Shown here: piece by piece, positions 32,502 through 45,100 of the stretch
Layout: every line of letters begins with the position of its first letter
How positions within the stretch are numbered: the first letter of the stretch is position 1
Assembly (NCBI GenBank): GCA_029747015.1
Contig: JAKOGI010002812.1
Span: 1-64,000 of the forward strand
DNA length: 64,000 nucleotides
Source of the DNA: Carnegiea gigantea
Taxonomy: Eukaryota > Streptophyta > Magnoliopsida > Caryophyllales > Cactaceae
Reading direction: 5' to 3'
Made by a program: the position numbers and the translations under genes
The notes under the pieces: model-generated
Told to the model about the DNA's origin: nothing
Database searches by the model: none
Seen by the model: the letters and a program-made list of their open reading frames with translations, nothing else

Positions 32502-34965
32502 AAAGGTCCTGCGACCGTAGGCTGCGACCTGAGTCTTGCATTCATATAGTCCGATAGGAACGCGTTCATAATGATGTGATATATGCGTACTAGGTCTACA
32601 ATTGTGCGTTTAATGTGAATCTTAGCATATTTAGCTAGCTAGGTACTGCTCGAGTGAGCTCACTAATCGAGTGAACGAACGAATTGTTAAGGGTGTAAGC
32701 CGAGTAACTTGTTTTCTTATGAATGAGTTAAGTATTAGTCCAATCGAAGGTTGTTTGTTTATTTGCTTATACGCCTTGACGGTTTGAAATTGAATGAGTG
32801 GAAAGTCTTAACTCTAAGCCCATCTTTACCCCTGAAGTACGATTTGCTCCTCGGGCCCCATAATGGAGTCAGCAGACGTACTCAAAGGTTGGTGGAGAGA
32901 GAGGTAGAAGTAGTTAGACTATTTCCTTTCGAAAACCTAAGGACCTTGTAGGTTAAAGCCTTTTGTTTAGGGAGTTAGAGCCGAGCCAAGTTTTCTTACA
33001 CCGAAGGTTTAACTTTCCACTAGTAATGAAGAGGGAGTTTAGACTTACAAATACGCGCTCTTATGTTTATCAAATGTTGCTTGTAAATGTGTATGTGCTA
33101 TGATGTGTACGTCAATAGAATCCTTCGTAATGAGCTAGGGAAGGAATGATTGGAAATTAGCTACTATGATTGATAATCCTACTAAATGGTACCTTGCTAA
33201 TGTGAATTTTGAATTACCTGAGTGAAATTAAAGGATATTTTCGTATGCTTGCTTGAAAAACTATGTGCTAGCGGTAGGATGTGAATAAACATTGCGTAAA
33301 GTGTACCTACCGTTCTTCTTCTTTGCCATTGTTACCTAATCCGTGTATTACTTGCTTTCTATTATATGGATTGTTATCCGTGATTGGAGTGCCGATGTTT
33401 TGGCTTGGACGAACCCTAATACACCTTGAAAGCGAAAGGGAGGAAGAACCTAGCAGACTTTGGAATTGTATATAGTAATGATCTCCACTAAGGTAAGCGA
33501 ACTACAGTGAGACCATATGATCACCTATGGGATAGGTGTACCTCGTAGACCCTCAACACATACCTATAAGACCATTAACACCGTAGTTCTTACCCATGCT
33601 AGTTGATTGATGATCAGTCGTACGTTTTATGAGTGAATGGTATAGTAAATACATGTCATTGGAGTTGCTTATCATGAACTTTAGTTGCGTAGTGGCTGGA
33701 TTGATTAAGTGGTTTAACCTATGCGAACCATTGCTTGTACGATCTCTGAGTCATTACTTACACTCTACAAGTTCTATTATCCCATGATATGGTTTGAACA
33801 ACTATATACATACACACTTAATGCATGATGTGGTGACCTTAGGTGTCTATCTTCACCTTTGCTTGCCTTTGTGCAATCCATGCTTGACTTGCGTTTGGTT
33901 TAGTAGGTGGCTTGATTATCCAGGCGAATGAAGTTTCATAATACACGGCATGACATGACCTTTAACTCGTTGTTTGCATGCACGTATTCTTGCCGTAGCA
34001 TTATCTTCTCAGTTGTTTCTATCGACATACCATGTTAGTTCATGCCAGTCATGATTCTTCATCTTTAGTGCTCTGTTGTAGACCCTATGTAATGCCAATG
34101 TGAATTCGAGTGTTACTCCAAGTCCCTTCATTGTCAATGTGATGTAATATAATGTTTTTATTGCTTAGGTGCAATGTGATAGCTTCGTGACCAATTGATT
34201 TGACTTCAGAGTGACCTAATACCTTGATGCCTTTGAATGGACCTGACCAAGTTAATTGCCTTCATACGAACCTGACATGTCTTGAATAAGTTGTCATGAA
34301 TGAAAGGGCCTAAAAGTTAGCTGGGATTGATGTACAGACATCGGAATGTTGGTGCATATGTTTTCCTTTTGCAAATTGCTTGCCATGTATGTTTTAGACG
34401 CGTTCATGCTCCCCGAGACTCCTAAACTTAAGAATATTGGGTTGCTAATACTATGCAATTCCATTGTGCTTAAATGATACTATGTGGTGCTATGTGACAT
34501 TTCTATCACTGTAAATGTGTTATAGTAGTCTCCATGTTAATCATTGTGATCCCAAAAGTAACTTGAATTCATGTTTTAGAATGAGACTGCTAGTGTATGA
34601 CCTTAAGATGTCATTCTCTCAATTGTCGTGCCTTTAGATGCCTAATTATAGATGCATATGCATAGAATTATTGCTTGCCATGCGAACTGAGTATATATTA
34701 TTGAAAATCTATGTTTCACTTTCAAAACAAACTCAATATGGTTGTTCATGCCAACTCATTTGCCCCTCTTCAATGCGATTTGCCCTCATCGCCTAAATAG
34801 AGTAAGTAGACGCTTGAAGAGGACTAGCGAGGAGGAGACTAGATACCACAAGCCATTTCCTTTTGATTTAAAAGAAGTAATGTCTTCAAAATGACCTTTT
34901 GGAAACCTACCGCGTAAATCCCAGTTGTGTGCGTGCATTCTAAGAAAGACCGAACTCAGATTTAG

Positions 34966-35000
34966 AATTTCGAGGGCGAAATTCTTTTAGGGGGGAAGAA
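34966..35000 (+). other. Integrase-tail-like relic and polypurine tract of LARD
   Basis: The sequence starting AATTTCGAGG and running into TTTTAGGGGGGAAGAA can be read as N-F-E-G-E-I-L-L, the type of sequence found at the C-terminus of pol just before the polypurine tract in Tekay/Del chromoviruses. Copies at 61,718-61,752 and 27,544-27,570 (minus) keep it, with GAGGACGAAATTC in the former. Family link is from recall of the pattern. Confidence 0.6.
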
Positions 35001-38000
35001 TGCAGGACCCGCCTTTGTTATTTTTACGTTAAGTTGCCTGTCTTGCTTTTTTACGTTAAAAAATCATATTTTTTTAGTAACTTTATGAGTTAAACTATTA
35101 TCGATGTGCTTTTGGGAGCTATAATTTCATTAAAAAAGAGATTATTATTGCTATTATTGATTTCAAAGTTAATTCGTGCTATTTGTACCTTTAGATTATA
35201 TCGATAGTTTAATTTAGTCGTTATTCGATTTAATTAGTTACTTCCCGAATGTGACTAGGTTTTCAACCTTAGAATTAGTTTGTGGTTTATTAAATCGAAC
35301 CTAGACGTATTTGAGATCGAATAATCGACGAAGGGTCGCATTATCGATTCGGGATAGGTTGTGAGGTACGAGATTAGAAAATAGACAGGCGATTTTAGTT
35401 GATTGGGCAAGCAACCAAGAAACAATAAAAAAAAAAGGGCTGAGCCCCCCCTTCTCTTTCACGAAAGCACGACAGGGGGGGTCTCACTACCCTGCCCCAC
35501 GAACCGCACGGGAGAGAGAAGAGAGAGAGAGAGGCTGAGCGATGGGGGAAGAAGGAGGGGGCGCCGGCCGGCGACGGCGTCGGTGCCGCGGTGCGTAACC
35601 AGGCACGGCCGTGGACTGGCGAAGAGAGGGAGAGGGGGATCGAGCGAGAGTCAGGGCGAGTGCTCGGTCCAAAGGCTAGGGTTTTGAAGCCTTGAACACC
35701 ACGCCACCACGACCGTGACCGTCGGCGGTTGAGCCTGCCTGCCTGCCGGCGACCAGCTTGTGCCGAGGCTGAGTGAAAATTGGCCATGGCTGGGCCGATT
35801 CTGGCGCAAGGACGGCCGGACACTCGGCCGAAATCATGCATGCACGGTGAGCTTCGAACTTCTCTACTTCTTTAAGTTGAACACCCACCTTGAATCCTCC
35901 CTAACTGTGCTTAAATTTCTCAAAAAAAACAAGTTAGGGTTTTTGGGTTTGGGCTAGGTCGAGTCACGCGCGAAGAGCAGAGGAGTATCTGGCTGTTGGT
36001 GTTTGATTTTTGGCCTCAATTCAAGCTAAATCGTGTGTCTCTAGCGTGGAATCGAGGTAGGTGTTCCTCGCCTCCAAAGCTATTACTATTTTTCAAAAAT
36101 GTTTTTCAGCAGATTGATGTTGCATGTCAGATTAGGGCTGGCCAAATTCGCTAGAAACGTCAAGAAGTGAATTATACATGTTTAGTATCGATTCGAATCA
36201 AATTAGTTAATTTATGCCTGAGGTTTCAGTTCGAATTGAATTAGATATGTCTAGCTTCGATTTGAATCAATTTAGATGACTCATGGTTGAAAGGTTAATT
36301 CGAAGTGATTTACATATGTTTAGCTTCCATTCGAATCAATTGACGTAAATTATACCTGAAATGTTAATTCGAGGTGGTTCATATATGTTTAGCTTCAATT
36401 CGAATTAATTGACATAGAATATGCCTAAAATATTAATTCAAAATGAAATTATGTATGCTTAGCTTCGATTTAAATTAATTTAGTCAATGTATGCCTGAGA
36501 TTTTAATTCGAACTAAGTTATATATGTTTAGTTTCGATTCGAATCAATTTAGTTAAATCAAGCTAGAAGTTCTGATTTGAAGTAAAGTATGTATGTTTAG
36601 CTTTGATCCGAATTTATACAATTAATTCATGTCTAAGTATGAACTTCGAACTGCATCGCACGTCTTTAAAACCAATGTTTATGAATGTTTGGTTGTTCCA
36701 TGATCGTGTATGAACTTCGAAGTGCATCGTATGTGTTTAAAATTAATGTATATAAATGTTTAGCCAATCTATGATCGTCTATATGCTTAACTATCCCATA
36801 ATGACTTACTAACTCTGAAGTAAATTATAAATGCTTAGAGCTTTATCATGTTTGAACTGCTAAGTAAGGTTCTATAGTCTTATATGTAGATGTGATGATA
36901 TGTATGTGTACATATGCTTGCTATAACGCACCGCTGAGTGGTGCTGCTTGCCAGGTAAGCACCTAAACCTTACTTTTTCATAAATTAGTATGATAATATG
37001 TTATGATCAATAAATTGAAAATCGAGATGGTAGTTGGATGGTTTGCGGTAGAACTATGAGTGCTTTGAGGTCTTTGTGTTATGGCGCTTGTGAGGAGGGA
37101 GCCTGGGTTGTGAATTAACTACAATTGTGTGGATTGCGAGGCCGTGTGTGGCTCATTGCGCTGAATTGATTATAAAGTGCATAAATGTGATACATTTGGA
37201 CCCCCTTCCCTTCGATGTTCTCAAGTTGCATTATATGCATAATAGTGAGTTTTTCAAAGAATGATTTCATGTTTTGAAATGATAGTAGCCATAATTATTA
37301 GCGTATGATGGCCTATTTTAACTAAATGAATGCAGTTTGGGTGTGAACTCGCTCGAACGGGGGAATCCCTAAAGAGTTTTATAAATGCATGAGTTGTATG
37401 AAAAGTATTTCGCTGTGAGGGGCAGCAAAATTATTAGCCGTTATGGCCGATACGCTTTAAATTGACTAAGATAATGTGCTTTGGACAATATGATATGATA
37501 TGAATGATGTTAGCGTAGGGGATAAGTCCTGGTACTAGGAGACCCTAGAAGATCCTGATGAGGGTAATGTAATGGTCCGATATGTTATATGTAGCCATCC
37601 CGGGAGTAAGAGCTTAAGTGTGAGCATTAGGTCTCACTATGGAGTTGAGAATAGATCTCACCCAATCAGCACCCTGTAATGATCTTATGCCAGATGTATT
37701 TTCCTAAAAAGCAAAGAAAAGCAAATGGCACTTTGCCATTTTATATGTTTCGAAAGGAAAGAAGGTTTTTACGGGCCCTAAGAGGCCATATGAAATGAGA
37801 TATGAAAAGCTTATAAGGGTCTTTGCATGACCAATGCGAAATGAAATGTCTTTTGAAAGAACAAGAGCCTCAAGAGGCTAAGCAAAGTGCTTTCAAGAAA
37901 AGAAGAAAAGTTTTCTGCGCATGTTATGTGCTTTTCTTATAAATGAAATATGAATGAGATTTCAGGTAAGGATAAGTGAAGTATTTTCACAAAAAGAAAG

Positions 38001-39181
38001 AAAGATGCTTGTGCAAGTCATATGGATGAAATCTAAGTAAAGCATTATGTGAACATTCCAAATATAACTTATGAGTGAGATGCTAAGTAAGATACGATTA
38101 TGAAAAAGAAAGCCTTATGAGCATGTTTCACACATACCCTATGAATGAGACTTGAAATGTGTGTCTGCCTTATGCATATCATATGAATGAATTGCCAAGA
38201 CAAGAATGATTATGAATAAAAAGATAACTTTATGTGCACATCATATGAATGAGGTTTCGTGCATAGTTTAAACTGGAATGCTAAGAAGTTATATTTATAA
38301 AAAAGAAAGATCCCTATGCTTAGCCTATAAAAGAAAGTTTCTATGCTTAGCCCTCGATGCTTGCTTATGTGCTAAGTGCTTGTTAGTTAAGAAATTCAGA
38401 GGCCTAAACATGAATCTCAACGACTAAAATGAAGTTTATGATTAGTAGTATTTTACAAGAACTTCAAGAATGCCTAATATGATAGTAACGTATGAATACA
38501 TGATATGTGACTATTAAAGATACTATTGCCTACAACGGTTTTGGTTTTAAGGGGGTCGGGGGACACTCACTGAGCGTGTGGTTGCTCATCCCACTACTCT
38601 TTCTCCCTTTTCCCCAGGTATTCTTTATAACAGGAAAAAGATTGAATCAGCTATGACAAGATGGAACCTGTTCATGCTTGCAAGGTGTCGTTTGTACTCA
38701 TTTGAGGGGATCTTACATGTTTAATGAAGTCACATTATGTATTCTCAGTTTGAAATGTTTGTAAACAGGTATTCTAAGTTCATGTAATGCATATTGTTTT
38801 TGAGTCGCTCTGTATGGCCTTATGAGCCAACCATCTAGTTAGTTAGATGTCTTTTGGTTAAAGTTAGCTATGCTTGGGGTGTAAACCCCAATACTCCGGT
38901 TGTGTGAACCGTTAAGTTGTATCTTTCGCTTTTCCTTTATTAATGAACTATTCTGTTTGGTGTACTCCGAGTGGGTGGCTCGTTAAGTTATGAACTCCAG
39001 CATGCGGCCGTTGAGTTTCTTTTAATGTTTTGCACTTCCGTTGATTACAGGGGCTTTTTGTAAGGCATTTAGCCTGGAAACGGTCAGTTTTTAGGGGAAA
39101 CTCTGTCCGTTTCGTCTTATAATTTAAGTAAGAAGTTAGGAAAACGTAACGCTTCCGGCCCTAAGGGCTGGGGGTGTTACA
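35001..39181 (+). repeat. 3' LTR of plus-strand LARD
   Basis: 4,181 bp starting TGCAGGACCC. Contains the GC-rich section (35,440-35,850), tandem array (36,165-36,650), a segment at about 36,890-36,967 absent from the 5' LTR, and a segment at about 38,043-38,110 also absent there. Confidence 0.9.
36165..36650 (+). repeat. Degenerate tandem array in LARD 3' LTR
   Basis: Counterpart of 29,585-30,090, same units and order. Confidence 0.75.
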
Positions 39182-39186
39182 TTTGG

Positions 39187-40502
39187 TCTTAAATGACGCT
39201 AGTTTCCGTTGATGTTTCCCCCTCCCCTGTTTCGATTTTTTTGGCGTTTGACAATGGCGAAGCAGCCATTGATGTTCGGCTAAGCTGCAAAGCTAGCAGG
39301 CCTGAACTGGTTGTGGTTTTGAAGTTTTATTTCCGCTTCCCCAAATTCGAATGTTACTCTTCACCATGGAGTTCGGTTCATATTCTCTGTCTTGAGTGGC
39401 TGCTATCTGGGTTTGTTGCTCGATTTTCAGGTCTGTTTTTGGCCCGATTTCCCTTCTCCTCTTGCTTCGGTTTTGCTTGTTCTGGATAAGTTGGGTTGGG
39501 TGTCGATTGTTTGCTGCTTGATTGTCTCTTGTATTGGTATTGCTCGAATGTTGCAGGGTAGAGTCGAACTCTCTTCATCCCTAGTCTTGCTTCTCTGATT
39601 AATAAGTTAGGTTTAGTTTATTTGCTGATATCGTCCTGTTCTGCATTTGGATACTAATTACCGGATTTAATTCGGGTTTTGTTGCAGTTTCATGATCTTC
39701 AATTTTGTTAGATTTAACTCCCCTGTTTAGCCCTATTTTGGCCTTGATTTAGTTTGCTGAATATGCTTTTGTGACTGGTTTAATGAGTTAACTTTGTTTT
39801 AGTTGAATGATTTGTGAGGGGTGTTCATCCTCATTGTCTAGCATGCTTGATTGGATCTGAGTCCTTTTGAATGTTCTGGGTTGTGACGATTCGAATGTTG
39901 ATGTGGCTAATGGGATGGTGAGAATTGAGTGATAAATGGTTCGAATGTTATAGTGCATTGTCTAGTTTGCTTAGTTAGCCTGAGTAGAGTATGTTGGTTT
40001 GCTTGGTTGCATAATCACGACTGAAGGTCTATTTAGTTCAGTCTCATTAATGTCCAAAGGTCATGAGGGTTTGTTTGATTGAATGAATGCTAATCTGAAT
40101 TTAATAAGTGATTTAGTAGTTGGTATATTAGTTGATATGCGCAGCTCGGTAATTTGGTTCAGATGGTTTCGTTGATTTCTTAGCAGTTTGGTGGTTTACT
40201 TCGGATTTGGTTTGGTTTGGTTTGATTTGGTTGTTAGAATGCAGTTAATAGACTAGTTTATCGACTAAGGCTTCATAATAGATATTTCTTCAAGTTTTCC
40301 TTTGGCTTACGTCTCTTGTTAAGGTCCTGATAACGACTTAGTTAAAACTTTCTAAATCAAATATCTCTGTAGGTTTAGTTAATATTAGTTTCTCAATGAC
40401 CTAAATCTCTCCCATTGTCCCTGAGGACACGACTCTCAAGTACTATAGCGAGAGCTGTACACTTGCGGCCTTTCAGTATTTGAACTCTAAATTTAACCAA
40501 CA
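39187..40502 (+). repeat. 5' LTR of Athila/Tat-like element, part 2
   Basis: Resumes after the LARD and its target duplicate, and ends AACCAACA at 40,502. It matches about 48,335-49,647. Divergence is uneven: about 8% near 39,190-39,440 but about 1% over 39,890-40,320. Confidence 0.9.
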
Positions 40503-40508
40503 AGTTTT

Positions 40509-40525
40509 TGGCGTCGTTGCCAGGG
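40509..40525 (+). promoter_or_regulatory. Primer-binding site, tRNA-Asp type, two mismatches
   Basis: TGGCGTCGTTGCCAGGG, 15 of 17 bases equal to the tRNA-Asp site at 12,889-12,905; both changes are C-to-T or G-to-A. Confidence 0.8.
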
Positions 40526-40873
40526 ATGATGGCATAAGATTAGGTCATGTTTTCATTTTCTTTGTTGTTTTCTTATTAGTTACATATATTACACTTTACT
40601 TTGTTCATTTCATTAAGTTGTTACTCCATTTAGTTCGTTTCTTCAAAAAAAATTCAAAAATCCAAAAAAAATTGAAAAAGCCTAAAATTCAAAAACATTT
40701 GAAAACCCTGAAAAACCACTAAAAAAGTAGGAAATTTTGAGTTTGATCACTTTTTATTGGTAAAGGCACGGGGTTGTATGACCAGTTAGGTTAGAGACCC
40801 TGAAAATCGAAGACTAGTTAGAAGTGAGCCTGACCCTGACATAGAGCCTGAATCTGAGCCTGAATTTGAGAAC

Positions 40874-42154
40874 ATGGCACAAGAGAGGACTTTAAGTGAC
40901 ATTTTCTATCCTCCTCGGACTGCCTTGCCCTCATGTTTTGTTATGCCTGTTCTTGCACCAAATGTGACCTTTGAATTGAAACCTCATTATACTCAGATGC
41001 TCCCTAAGTTTTCAGGGTTAGAGGATGCCTACTTGTTTTTAAGGGAATTCGAAGAAGTCTATTCTATGATGCAATTCCCTAACATTCCCATTGATGTTAT
41101 GCGAATGAAACTCATTCCTTTTACTTTGAAAGACTCTGCTAAACGATGGATGTATGGCTTGGCTAGTAATTCTGTTACTTCGTGGAATAATTTTGTAAAA
41201 TTGTTCTTAAGAAAGTATTTCCCGAATGCCAAGACTGTTAAATTAAGGAATGAGATCAACCAATTTGCGCAACTTGATAGGGAATCGTTTTGGAAATGCT
41301 TTGATAGATTTAAAACTTTGTTGGCTTAATGTCCGCATCATGGATTAGACCAGGCCCGGTTGTGTCAAATTGTATACGAAGGGCTTGATCAGCAAACCAG
41401 GACCCTGGTCGAGTCTACGTGTTAGGGGGGTTTCCTTTCTAAGAACCCTACAGCTGCATAGGAGTTTTTAGAGGACTTGGCTGAAAAGACCATACAGTGG
41501 GAAACTGCACGGGATGATAGCCTACGTTCTAGGTTAGTTAGGGGTGGGTTGCATTCAGTATCTGATGTTAGTCACTTGGAATTTAAGATTGCTGTTTTGG
41601 AAAACATGATGAAGGGATTATCTCCTCAGATGTCCCAGCTATCTCAGACTTCTATAGTGTCTTGCTCTCATTGTCAAGCCATGGATCATTCGTTGAGTGC
41701 TTGTCGTTACTTCGCTCATCAATTAGCAATTGAACAAGAACAAACGAGTATGGCTTTCCAGAAACCTAAGAATGACCCCTTCTCCCCTTTCTACAACCCA
41801 TGGTAGAGAAATCACCCTAATTTTTCATGGAATAGTGGACCCAATGCCGTGGCTCCCAATTCCCAGCCTGGGATGTTTCATGGGAACAATTCCCAGCACC
41901 TTTCTCATCCTTCACACTCTTTTTAAAGACTAGCTTTCTCAGGTGCACCTAATACACCAAGGCTTCCACCTCCTGTAGCTCAAGTTCAGCCTCCTCTGGG
42001 TTATACTGACATTGATAAATTAGAGAGGAGAATTAACAACAATGTGGGGAGAATGATTAATGCTAACATGGAAAAAATGATGAGAATGATGACTGAGCAG
42101 TTTTCCCAGTTAGCATCGTCCTCTAGGGAAAGGTACTTTCCCGAGTCAGCCTGA
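40874..42154 (+). pseudogene. Gag of Athila/Tat-like element (five internal stops)
   Basis: Frame from the ATG at 40,874. Residues about 30-150 form a retrotransposon Gag domain (P-K-F-S-G-L-E-D-A-Y-L-F-L-R-E-F-E-E pattern, then F-T-L-K-D-S-A-K-R-W and F-L-R-K-Y-F-P). A C-S-H-C...H...C zinc-knuckle-like context lies at about 41,665-41,705. In-frame stops are at 41,327, 41,423, 41,459, 41,804 and 41,924. The frame closes at 42,152, after a one-base shift near 42,120 that puts pol in another frame. Gag would form the virus-like particle. It cannot be made here. Confidence 0.85.
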
Positions 42155-45100
42155 GGTAAACCCTAAGGGGCATGCATCCTTTTCTTCCAGTAATCCTAAT
42201 GAGCCAATAACGAAGGTGAATGCGGTTATATCTCTCCGTTCTGGTAAAGAGATTGGTAACCGAGCGAGAAACCCTGCTGAACCTTGCAGGTTTTCTCATC
42301 AGTTCTTCCAAAATTCATCCCCCTCTTCTACTCCAGAGATTGGTCCATCCAGTCAGTCAAGGGATCAGTCAAGGGATTCTCTTGATGGTGACCCCAGTAC
42401 CTCAGAATGTCCTCCCCTTCAGTCACCAGCTAAGGAAGAGAAGCCTCGAGAGAAAGACTCTGTTGGTTCAGTTAATTCTTCTCCTCCTAAGAGTTCTTCT
42501 CCTCCTCTGCCTGAGAAATTCCAGATGCCCTTGCCTCCTTTCCATCATAGGTTCAAGAAGAAAGATCAGGATCATATTGAAAAAATGAGAGAGACCTTAT
42601 CTCAAGTTAAGATTAATATTCCCTTGCTTGATGCTATTCAGCAGATGCCTCCTTATGCTAGATTCTTAAAGGACCTATGCAGCACAAAAAAGGCAACTAG
42701 TGTACCTAAGAAGACTTTCCTAACTTCTGGCGCTAATTCTATCCTCTCTCAGATCCCAGTAAAGTATAAGGACCCCGGTTGTCCTACTGTGTCCATAGTC
42801 ATAGGGGACCAACTCATTTGTCGGGTGTCGCTTGACTTAGGGGCTAGTGTTAACTTGATTCCCTTTGCTGAGTATGAGAGACTAGAGTTAAGTGAGTTGA
42901 AACCCACCAGGATGGTCACTCAATTAGCTGATAGATCGACAAGGGTATCCGGAGGGATAGTTGAGGATGTGCTGATTAGAGTGGATGAATTTATTTACCC
43001 AATAGATTTTGTTGTTATTGAAACTAAAAAGGTGCCCAACGTAGCTAGTCAGGTTCCTGTGATTCTATGGCGTCCATTCTTAGCCACTGCTAATGCCCTC
43101 ATTAACTGCAGGAATGGTATGATCAGACTATCTTTTCGCAATATGACTGTGGAGTTAAATATTTTAAACTTACAAAGGCAGCCTTTTGGATTTGATGATA
43201 TGAAGTCTTCCACTCTTAATTGGGTAGGGGATTCAGTATTTGCTAATGCTTTAGATAATGTACTTGCTACTGAGTATGAGTCATTTTTGATAGATGATGA
43301 ACCTGAATATGATGTGTTTGAGTTTGATGACTTATGCTCTATCATTGACTGTTTGCTTGCTGTTACATCTAAATCTGTTGCTGAATCTGTCTCCCCCGTG
43401 ACTCTTGAACTGAAACCTCTTCCTGATTCTCTTAAGTATGTATTTTTAGGACCCGATGAATCTCTACCTGTCATCATTACTTCTGATTTGGATCGGGATC
43501 AAGAGGACAAATTGGTTTCTTTGCTTAGAGAGAACAAGGAAGCTTTAGGATGGACTTTAGGGGACATTAAGGGTATTAGTCCTGTTATTGTGCAACATAG
43601 AATTCATTTAGAGGACCATGCTAAGCCCTACCGAGATCGTCGGAGGCGTTTGAACCCCACCTTGTAGGAGGTAGTTAAGAAGGAGGTCTTGAAATGGTTA
43701 GATCATGGAATCATTTATCCTATTTCTGATAGTGAGTGGGTTAGCCCTGTTCAAGTTGTCCCTAAGAAGACCGGTGTTACTATGATTAGGAACGATAAGA
43801 GCGAGATAATCCCCACTCGAGTGCAATCTAGGTGGTGTGCGTGTATAGATTATAGAAAGTTGAATGCTGCCACGAGAAAAGACCACTTTCCTCTCCTCTT
43901 CTTGGACCAAATGCTAGAGAGATTAGCAGGACATTCCTTCTATTGCTTTCTAGATGGATATTCCGGCTGTACTTAAATTTGTATTGCTCCTAAGGATTAG
44001 GAGAAGACTACTTTCACTTGTCCATTTGGAACATATGCTTTTCGAAGAATGCCATTTGGACTGTGTAATGCCCCAGCTACCTTTCAAAGATGCATGATTT
44101 ATATTTTCTCATATTTAGTAGAGCAATGCATGGAAATTTTCATGGATGATTTCTCTGTGTTTGGACCTTTCTTTGATGATTGCTTGACTAATCTAAGGAA
44201 AGTGTTGGAAAGGTGTAGGGAGAAAAATTTAACCTTGAATTGGGAAAAATGTTATTTCATGGTGAAAAAGGGTATAGTCTTAGGTCATGTTATTTCCCAG
44301 GATGGAATTGAGGTTGATAAAGCTAAGACTGACCTCATCATTAATCTCCCCCCTCCTACTAGTGTAAAAGAGGTACGGTCTTTTCTTGGACATGCGGGCT
44401 TTTATCGACGTTTCATCAAGGATTTCAGTAAAATTGCTAAGCCCTTGTCCAATCTGTTAGCTAAGGATGTGCCATTTTATTTTTCTGAAGCATGCCATGA
44501 GGCATTTTCCAAGCTTAAGAAGGCCCTTACCTCTGCTCCTATCCTTTATCCTCCCATTTGGGGAGAGTCTTTTGAATTAATGTGTGATGCATCTGATTTT
44601 GCTCTTGGGGTTGTGTTAGGACAGTGCATTGATAAGAAACCTCATGTGATTTATTATGCCAATCACACATTGAATGATGCTCAGTTGAATTATACTGTTA
44701 CTGAAAAAGAATTTCTGGCTGTTGTCTTTGGTTTTAAAAAGTTCAGATCATATGTGATTGGCTCACATGTGATTGTTTACACTGACCATTCGGCCCTTAA
44801 GCACCTACTTTCTAAGAAGGATGCTAAGCCTAGACTCATAAGATGGATTTTGCTTCTACAAGAATTTGACTGTGAAATCAAAGACAAAATGGGTTCTGAA
44901 AATCTTGTAGCTGACCACCTGTCCAGGATCCTCTGCAAGAGTGAGTCTAGTGTTTCTGAATGCTTCCATGATGAGCAATTGTACGCTGTCCACCCAGATC
45001 CTTGATATGCAGATATTGTGAATTATTTAGTTGCTGGTAGGATCCCTGAAGTTTGGACCAAGAATGACAAAGACAGATTCTTCCACCTAGTGAAGTTCTT

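Larger units (their letters stand above)
32486..35000 (+). other. Non-coding internal region of plus-strand LARD
   Basis: 2.5 kb between primer site and polypurine tract. The largest ORFs (32,751-32,951 and 33,281-33,475) have no recognisable domain and are not shared in frame with the minus-strand copies. Both ends match the internal regions at 49,653-52,808 and 61,718-64,000 in reverse complement; those copies are longer (about 3.2 kb), so this one has probably lost several hundred bases. Confidence 0.75.
28415..39181 (+). mobile_element. LARD-type LTR retrotransposon, plus strand, complete
   Basis: Starts TGTAAGACCC and ends GGGTGTTACA, with perfect target-site duplicate TTTGG (28,410-28,414 and 39,182-39,186). 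LTRs of 4,071 bp (28,415-32,485) and 4,181 bp (35,001-39,181) surround only 2,515 bp of internal sequence without coding capacity. A tRNA-Met(i) primer site follows the 5' LTR and a polypurine tract precedes the 3' LTR. Very long LTRs and a non-coding core define a large retrotransposon derivative (LARD). It must have moved with enzymes from another element; the integrase-tail relic and Met(i) primer point to a Tekay/Del-type chromovirus partner. LTRs differ by about 7% over the first 265 bp plus indels. Confidence 0.9.

Noticed and set aside
32751..33475. Small ORFs in the LARD internal region as possible coding genes
   Set aside because: No recognisable domain, and the matching minus-strand internal regions do not keep the frames.
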